A stretch of DNA of 32,156 nucleotides, taken from Candidatus Sodaliphilus limicaballi. GTDB taxonomy: Bacteria > Bacteroidota > Bacteroidia > Bacteroidales > Muribaculaceae. A model generated the notes under the pieces. That model did no database searches. It was not told where the DNA came from and saw nothing but the letters and a program-made list of their open reading frames with translations. Location: contig JAGHSP010000373.1 of NCBI GenBank assembly GCA_018065815.1, forward strand, positions 1 through 32,156, written 5' to 3'. Below are positions 26,633-32,156 of this stretch, piece after piece (position 1 is the stretch's first letter; each line of letters opens with the position of its first letter). The translations under genes and the position numbers were made by a program.

Positions 26633-27877
26633 ATGAAATACAGTGTAATTGTAATAGGCGACGAATTACTTATAGGGCAGGTGACCGATACCAATTCGGG
26701 ATGGATTGCCCGTGAAGTGTCTCCGCTAGGATGGGAGGCAAGTAGTGTGAAGGTTGTGGCTGATGATGCTGGCGAGATAAAACTTGCCATGGATCAGGCA
26801 TTTGCCGTGACAGATGTGGTGCTGATGACAGGAGGCTTGGGGCCCACAAAGGACGACATCACAAAGGCAACGCTGTGCGAGTATTTCGGCGGCGAAATGA
26901 TATATGACGAAGTGACTGCGCAAAATGTGCTTGAAGTGGTGAATCGCAGAGGCATAAAACTCAATGAGTACACCCGCATGCAGGCGATGGTTCCTTCAAG
27001 TTGCCGTGTGATTCAGAACGAGGTGGGCACAGCTCCCTTCATGTGGTTTGAGCGTGACGGCAAAGTCGCTGTGTCGATGCCTGGTGTGCCTCATGAGATG
27101 CGCACGATGATGCAGCGCGAGGTGATACCGCAACTTTCCCGTCGTTTTCCCGACGGAATGCATGTCGAGCACCGCACGCTCATGGTGAGCGGTATCATCG
27201 AGAGTGCCCTTGCCATGAAACTTGATGATTTCGAGAACTCGCTGCCCGAGAGCCTTCATCTTGCTTACTTGCCCAATGAAGGCATTATCAGATTGCGTCT
27301 TGACGGAAGGCATAGCGATGCAGTAGTCCTTAAAAATCAATTGGACAAGGCCGTTGCCCAACTCCATGCTTTGCTGGGCAATCTCATAATGTGCGACGGA
27401 GATGTCCCTCTTGCGGCTATACTTGGCAATGAGTTGCGCAAGCAGGGCTTGACAATGGCATCGGCCGAGAGTTGCACAGGCGGAAACATTGCACACGAGA
27501 TAACGCGCATAGCAGGCAGCAGCGAGTATTTTACAGGTTCGGTAACGTGCTATGATACAAAGGTTAAGATAAACCAACTGGGTGTACCGCAGGAAGTTGT
27601 TGATGAGTACACCGTCGTGAGCCAACCCGTAGTGGAACAGATGGTGCAAGGCGTGTGTGACCTGTTGGGCTGCGACTGCTCAGTTGCAACCAGTGGTGTG
27701 GCAGGCCCCGGTGGAGGCACCGAGGAAACACCCGTGGGCACTGTGTGGATGGCTGCCAAGGCGGGGAATAGGGTAGTGAGCCAAGTGAAGCGCTTTCCCG
27801 GCGACCGCGACCGTGTAATCAACCGCGCCACCACCGAGGCAATGTTGCTCCTTCTCAACCTACTGCAAGAAGAGTAA
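26633..27877 (+). CDS. cinA: CinA family nicotinamide mononucleotide deamidase / competence-damage protein
   Basis: IGDELLIGQVTDTNSGWIA, TGGLGPTKDDITK, ASAESCTGGNIAHEIT, VATSGVAGPGGGTEETPVGTVW. Confidence 0.95.
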   Translation: MKYSVIVIGDELLIGQVTDTNSGWIAREVSPLGWEASSVKVVADDAGEIKLAMDQAFAVTDVVLMTGGLGPTKDDITKATLCEYFGGEMIYDEVTAQNVLEVVNRRGIKLNEYTRMQAMVPSSCRVIQNEVGTAPFMWFERDGKVAVSMPGVPHEMRTMMQREVIPQLSRRFPDGMHVEHRTLMVSGIIESALAMKLDDFENSLPESLHLAYLPNEGIIRLRLDGRHSDAVVLKNQLDKAVAQLHALLGNLIMCDGDVPLAAILGNELRKQGLTMASAESCTGGNIAHEITRIAGSSEYFTGSVTCYDTKVKINQLGVPQEVVDEYTVVSQPVVEQMVQGVCDLLGCDCSVATSGVAGPGGGTEETPVGTVWMAAKAGNRVVSQVKRFPGDRDRVINRATTEAMLLLLNLLQEE

Positions 27878-27883
27878 TTCATT

Positions 27884-28426
27884 ATGGAAACTGATAGAAT
27901 CTTGTTGCGACGGTGGCAGGAAAGCGATGCCTCTGTGTTGTTCAAGTATGCGTCTGACCCCGAAGTCGGGCCTCGTGCAGGCTGGCCTCCTCACAAGTCA
28001 CAGGAAGAAAGTCTTGACGTGATAAAGAATATCTTCACCAACGACACCACATGGGCAATCGTGCTCAAAGAAACCGGCGAGGCAATAGGCGCCATGGGCT
28101 ACTTCACACACGACACGAGCAACATCCCTATTGGCCAGAACGATTGCGAGATGGGCTACTGGGTAGCTCGCCCATTTTGGAACCGAGGCATCTGCACCGA
28201 AGCTTTGAGGCTCATGCTCGACTACTGCATTAACGTGAAGAAGTTCGACGACATCTGGAGCGACCACTTCACTGGTAACCCCGCGTCAGGCCGAGTGATG
28301 CAGAAGTGCGGCTTCATCGACACCGGCCGCCTAAACCGCTGCAGCAACCTCCTAGGCGGCGACAAGGATATGGTCAAGATAATGAAACTCGACCTTGACA
28401 CCTACTATAACCTGATCAAACAATAA
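27884..28426 (+). CDS. GNAT family N-acetyltransferase (RimJ/RimL-like)
   Basis: METDRILLRRWQESDASVLFKYASDPEVG, IGYWVARPFWNRGICTEALRLMLDY-like motif. Confidence 0.9.
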   Translation: METDRILLRRWQESDASVLFKYASDPEVGPRAGWPPHKSQEESLDVIKNIFTNDTTWAIVLKETGEAIGAMGYFTHDTSNIPIGQNDCEMGYWVARPFWNRGICTEALRLMLDYCINVKKFDDIWSDHFTGNPASGRVMQKCGFIDTGRLNRCSNLLGGDKDMVKIMKLDLDTYYNLIKQ

Positions 28427-28435
28427 ACCATACCG

Positions 28436-28640
28436 ATGACGGTGAAACCGTCACAGTGCATCGTAACCGGCGGACGCAGTCCGTCGGTAGTGACATCTAC
28501 TACGAATCCGACCTCGAAGTGGTCGCACTGTAATATGCAATGCGACCTCATCCGAGGTCGTAGGTGATGGTAGTCATGTACCGACGGTCGGTAGACCGCC
28601 GGTTACGATGCAATGAAACGGTTTCACCGTTTTACGGTCA
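28436..28640. repeat. Nested palindromic inverted-repeat element (~205 bp, six small hairpins in two ~100-nt arms)
   Basis: Arms share TGCATCGTAACCGGCGG / CCGCCGGTTACGATGCA (17 nt exact inverted). Local hairpins include GACGGT-GAA-ACCGTC, ACCGGCGGAC-GCA-GTCCGTCGGT, CGACCTC-ATCC-GAGGTCG, ACCGACGGTC-GGTA-GACCGCCGGT, AAACGGT-TTC-ACCGTTT. Confidence 0.85.
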
Positions 28641-28718
28641 TATAAAACAAATCTACTTTGGACAACACCTTCTGACACAATAATACGCAGATTCCGTTGA
28701 TTTTTGATTCTTCTTTCT

Positions 28719-28793
28719 AAATCTGAGCAGTCTGTGTAATCAGTTGTTTGTAAAGAAAAAAAACTCTGTGTCCTCTGTGTTTCTGTGGGAGAT
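28719..28793 (+). repeat. Degenerate intergenic repeat (AAATCTGAGCAGTCTGTGTAATC ... CTCTGTGTCCTCTGTGTTTCTGTG)
   Basis: Left part matches 4-20 of the window; right part is an internal CTCTGTGT near-tandem. Confidence 0.45.
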
Positions 28794-28795
28794 GG

Positions 28796-30673
28796 TTAGC
28801 GCTTTAGAGGGTTGCCTTCATACCAGTTGATGAAAGCCTTGTTCACCATCATATTGCCGCCTGGGGTGGGGTAGTTGCCCGAGAAGTACCAGTCGCCTGG
28901 TGCAGTGGGGATGGCTTGGTGCAGGTTCTCGACCGTCTGGAAGATGATTTCCACTTTGGCATTGATATCATCGTCGGTCATCATGCGGGCTATCTGGCGC
29001 GAGATCTGCTCGTCGCTGAAGGGGGCGTATATGTCGGTGACATAGTTCTTCATCTGCTCCTTGGGGAGTCCTTCCTGTGCCTTGCAGCGGGCATACACAT
29101 CGTCGATGACAGCCTGGTGGCCTGTGTTCTTGAGCAACTGGATGGCGGCCTTGAAGGCACAGAACTCGCTCATGCGCGACATGTCGATGCCGTAGTAGTC
29201 GGGGTAGCGTATTTGCGGAGCCGACGAAACTATAACAATCTTGCGTGGGTGCAGACGGTCGAGGATGCGCAGGATGCTCTGCTTGAGCGTGGTTCCGCGC
29301 ACGATGCTGTCGTCGATGACCACTAGGTTGTCGATGCCGTTACGCACTTGCCCATAGGTCACGTCATAGACGTGGGCAGCTAGGTCGTTGCGATGGTTGC
29401 CCTCGGTGATGAAAGTGCGCAGTTTGATGTCCTTAATTGCTATCTTCTCGGTGCGCAGGCGTTTTGACAGAATGCGTTCTAGTTGTGCGTAGTAGTTGGG
29501 TGCGGCAGGGTCAAGCGACTTTATCTGCTTGAGTTTCTCCTGTTGCATGTATTGTTCCAGTCCCTCAACCATGCCCATGTAGGCAACCTCGGCAGTGTTA
29601 GGGATAAACGATACTATAGTGTTGTCAAGGTCGCTGTTAACCGCCTTGACGATTTGCGGTACAATCTTTTTGCCCAGGGCTTTACGCTCCATGTAGATGT
29701 CCTTGTCGCTGCCGCGTGAGAAGTAGATGCGCTCAAACGAGCAGTGGCGGTAGTCGAGTTGCGGCAGTATTTGCTTGATTGATATCTCGTTGTTCTTGCT
29801 CACGCATATAGCTGCACCGGGAGTGAGTTCCTTGATATCGCTCACGCTAACATTCATCACAGTCTGGATGACCGGGCGCTCGCTGGCGGCAACGAATATC
29901 TCGTCGTCGATATAGTAGAATGCAGGTCTAATGCCGTGAGGGTCACGCATCACAAACATATCACCGCTACCAGTGATGCCGCACATCGCATAGCCGCCGT
30001 CCCATGTGCTTGACGGGCGCTCGAGGATGCGCTTGAAGTCAAGGTTGCTCTCCATCGCCTCGGTTAGCTCGGTGCCGGTGAGACCTTGCTCGCGGTAGAT
30101 GCGGTGCAGGCGCTGGTTCTCGTTGTCGAGCGATTCGCCCAGTTGCTCAAGCAGCACAATAGTGTCGCTCTTAACACGCGGGTGCTGACCGCGGCTCACG
30201 ATGTCGTCAAATATCTCATCAACGTTAGTCATGTTGAAGTTGCCGCACAGCAGCAGGTTGCGTGACTTCCAGTTGTTGCGGCGTAGGAACGGATGCACGA
30301 AACTCAAGCCACTCTTGCCCGTGGTGCTGTAGCGCAGGTGTCCCATGTAGAGTTCGCCCACGAAGGGGAGGTCGACGGGTGCCACACCCTGTACGAGTGC
30401 CTCGTGGATATTCTTGCGCACGCGGTCAAAGATTTCGCTTATGGCACCCGAACCCAGTGCGCGGTCGCGGAATATGTATTCCTCGCCGGGCTGGGAGTGT
30501 GTATAGACACAGCCTATTCCGGCTCCTTCCTGGCCACGGTTGTGCTGTTTCTCCATGAGCAGGTACAACTTGTTGAGGCCATACAGATAGGTCCCGTACT
30601 TCTCTTTATAGTATTGAAGCGGCTTGCGCAATCTTATCATCGCGATGCCACACTCGTGTTTTAATTGTTCCAT
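28796..30673 (-). CDS. purF: Amidophosphoribosyltransferase-like protein
   Basis: Class II glutamine amidotransferase N-terminus (HECGIAMIRL, QHNRGQEGAGIG) and PRPP-binding motif VVIDDSIVRGTTLKQSI. Confidence 0.88.
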   Translation of the reverse strand: MEQLKHECGIAMIRLRKPLQYYKEKYGTYLYGLNKLYLLMEKQHNRGQEGAGIGCVYTHSQPGEEYIFRDRALGSGAISEIFDRVRKNIHEALVQGVAPVDLPFVGELYMGHLRYSTTGKSGLSFVHPFLRRNNWKSRNLLLCGNFNMTNVDEIFDDIVSRGQHPRVKSDTIVLLEQLGESLDNENQRLHRIYREQGLTGTELTEAMESNLDFKRILERPSSTWDGGYAMCGITGSGDMFVMRDPHGIRPAFYYIDDEIFVAASERPVIQTVMNVSVSDIKELTPGAAICVSKNNEISIKQILPQLDYRHCSFERIYFSRGSDKDIYMERKALGKKIVPQIVKAVNSDLDNTIVSFIPNTAEVAYMGMVEGLEQYMQQEKLKQIKSLDPAAPNYYAQLERILSKRLRTEKIAIKDIKLRTFITEGNHRNDLAAHVYDVTYGQVRNGIDNLVVIDDSIVRGTTLKQSILRILDRLHPRKIVIVSSAPQIRYPDYYGIDMSRMSEFCAFKAAIQLLKNTGHQAVIDDVYARCKAQEGLPKEQMKNYVTDIYAPFSDEQISRQIARMMTDDDINAKVEIIFQTVENLHQAIPTAPGDWYFSGNYPTPGGNMMVNKAFINWYEGNPLKR

Positions 30674-30702
30674 TTAGTCTAATGGGGTGGAGTTATTGGG
30701 TG

Positions 30703-30740
30703 AAAAAATGAGGCGTGGTAGCATGCTACCGGCGCCTCAT
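30703..30740 (-). terminator. Rho-independent terminator downstream of glnN
   Basis: Minus strand: TGAGGCG-CC-GGTAGCATGCTACC-A-CGCCTCA followed by TTTTTT. Confidence 0.85.
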
Positions 30741-30757
30741 TATGGTTATGTCGCGTG

Positions 30758-32156
30758 TTAACGTATGAACAGCAGTTCGCGGTACTTGGGCAATGGCCAC
30801 ATCTCGTCGTCGACCATGAGCTCCAGTTTGTCCACGTGGTAACGTATCTCGTCGAGCAGGGGTGCCACGTTGTCATGGTAGGCGATAGCGCGTTCACGCA
30901 TGCTCTCGATACGGTTAGCAGCCTTGCGGTGGTCTACCATCTCGTTAACCTTGTCCTTGATGAACAGCAGGTGTTCTGACATTTTTTCAATCATCGCAAG
31001 GTCTTGAGAAGCAATTATTTCGCTCTTCTCTTGGGGGAAGAGATTCTTAATCTTATACACGTTGTCGAGCAGGAGCGACATGTAACGTGTTGCAACAGGG
31101 ACAATGTGGTTTAATGCCAAGTCGCCGAATACACGCGCCTCGATCTGAACTTTCTTGGTGTAAATTTCCCATTTCACTTCGTTGCGGGCTTCAAGCTCAA
31201 CCTGGGTGAATACGCCAGTTCTCTTGAAGAGCTCAATAGCTTTGGGTTCAAGATAAGAGTCAAAGATTTTAGGCACCGATGTCTCGCAGTCGAGTCCACG
31301 TTTTGCCGCCTCTTGCTTCCAATCGTCGCTATAACCGTTGCCGTCGAAGTGTATGCTGCGAGATTGCTTGAGGAACACTTTAACTTGACAGAGTATTGCG
31401 TCGTTGAGTTCCATGCCATTGGCCACCAGGGCATCAACAGCGTCTTTGAATTCATAGAGTTGCTCGGCGACGGCGGCATTGAGCGCTATCATTGCCGATG
31501 CACAGTTGGCGCTTGAACCCACGGCGCGGAACTCGAAGCGGTTGCCAGTGAAGGCGAAGGGCGACGTGCGGTTGCGGTCGGTGTTGTCGAGCAGGATCTC
31601 GGGAATCTGCGAAACCTTGAGATTGAGTTCTTCTTTGGCGTTGATGTTGAGGTTGTCGTCCTTGTCGTCGCTCACAAGGCTGTCGATGACCTTGCTCAAC
31701 TGCGATCCCATGAACATGGAGATGATTGCGGGAGGGGCCTCGTTGGCTCCCAGGCGATGAGCGTTGGTTGCCGATGAAATTGATGCCTTGAGCAGTCCGT
31801 TGTAGCGGTGCACTGCGCTCATCACGCAAGAGACGAATGTGATGAATTGCAGGTTTTCCTTGGCGTTCTTGCCCGGCTTGAACAGTTGTGTACCGGTGTC
31901 GGTGCCCAGGCTCCAGTTGTTGTGCTTGCCGCTGCCGTTGATGCCTGCAAAGGGCTTCTCGTGCAATAGCACGCGGAAGTGGTGACGCCTTGCCACTTGT
32001 GCCATCACGCTCATGAGCAGCAGGTTGTGGTCGTTGGCAAGATTGGTTTCTTCATATACGGGGGCCAGCTCAAACTGGTTGGGCGCTACCTCGTTGTGAC
32101 GGGTCTTGACAGGAATACCCAGGCGATGTGCTTCCATCTCCAGGTCAAGCATGAAC
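30758..32156 (-). CDS. glnN: Glutamine synthetase type III (partial, 5' end beyond the window)
   Basis: TRHNEVAPNQFELAPVYEETNLANDHNLLLM, HEKPFAGINGSGKHNNWSL, NRTSPFAFTGNRFEFRAVGS. The track Met at 32152 is internal. Confidence 0.93.
   Translation of the reverse strand, partial: FMLDLEMEAHRLGIPVKTRHNEVAPNQFELAPVYEETNLANDHNLLLMSVMAQVARRHHFRVLLHEKPFAGINGSGKHNNWSLGTDTGTQLFKPGKNAKENLQFITFVSCVMSAVHRYNGLLKASISSATNAHRLGANEAPPAIISMFMGSQLSKVIDSLVSDDKDDNLNINAKEELNLKVSQIPEILLDNTDRNRTSPFAFTGNRFEFRAVGSSANCASAMIALNAAVAEQLYEFKDAVDALVANGMELNDAILCQVKVFLKQSRSIHFDGNGYSDDWKQEAAKRGLDCETSVPKIFDSYLEPKAIELFKRTGVFTQVELEARNEVKWEIYTKKVQIEARVFGDLALNHIVPVATRYMSLLLDNVYKIKNLFPQEKSEIIASQDLAMIEKMSEHLLFIKDKVNEMVDHRKAANRIESMRERAIAYHDNVAPLLDEIRYHVDKLELMVDDEMWPLPKYRELLFIR

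Noticed and set aside
26996-27649. 217-aa minus-strand ORF
   Set aside because: Antisense to cinA, which has unambiguous motifs.
28430-28645. Possible CRISPR array
   Set aside because: Repeats are inverted palindromic arms, not direct repeats with unique spacers; no cas genes.
30262-30558. Arg/Cys-rich 98-aa plus-strand ORF
   Set aside because: Antisense to the purF-like gene, no recognisable features.

Overview
Bacterial chromosomal window with a Bacteroidota/Bacteroidales look: TAnnTTTG-type -7 promoter elements, DUF4836/DUF4421/DUF4924 families, a DAHP synthase-chorismate mutase fusion and type III glutamine synthetase. Content, left to right: an aromatic amino acid operon on the minus strand (pheA-aminotransferase-aroF/CM-tyrA), marC, nadE, a giant TamB-like protein plus a DUF4421 protein, tsaD, a DUF4836 lipoprotein, a Cys-rich small protein plus radical SAM protein, a MurU-like nucleotidyltransferase plus AmgK-like kinase/RapZ-C fusion, prfC, rfbD, a DUF4924 protein, a Crp/Fnr regulator, nspC, a UvrD helicase, cinA, a GNAT acetyltransferase, a nested palindromic repeat, a purF-like gene and a partial glnN. 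The strongest hidden signal lies in the 'empty' 4184-4464 gap. There is an unannotated 25-codon leader ORF on the minus strand, MTRFYSYYYYFYFYSNTIKAESVLS, in which 10 of 11 consecutive residues are Phe/Tyr. A Bacteroidota-type promoter precedes it. It is followed by competing antiterminator/terminator segments (GGCGG vs TCCCGCC...CGGGA-U6) directly before prephenate dehydratase. This is the architecture of a ribosome-mediated transcription attenuator for a Phe/Tyr operon. Secondary highlights are a nested-hairpin inverted repeat at 28436-28640, the radical SAM/Cys-rich internal-lipobox protein pair, the kinase-RapZ fusion, and a compositionally mosaic uvrD. All calls are by reading; no database search was run.
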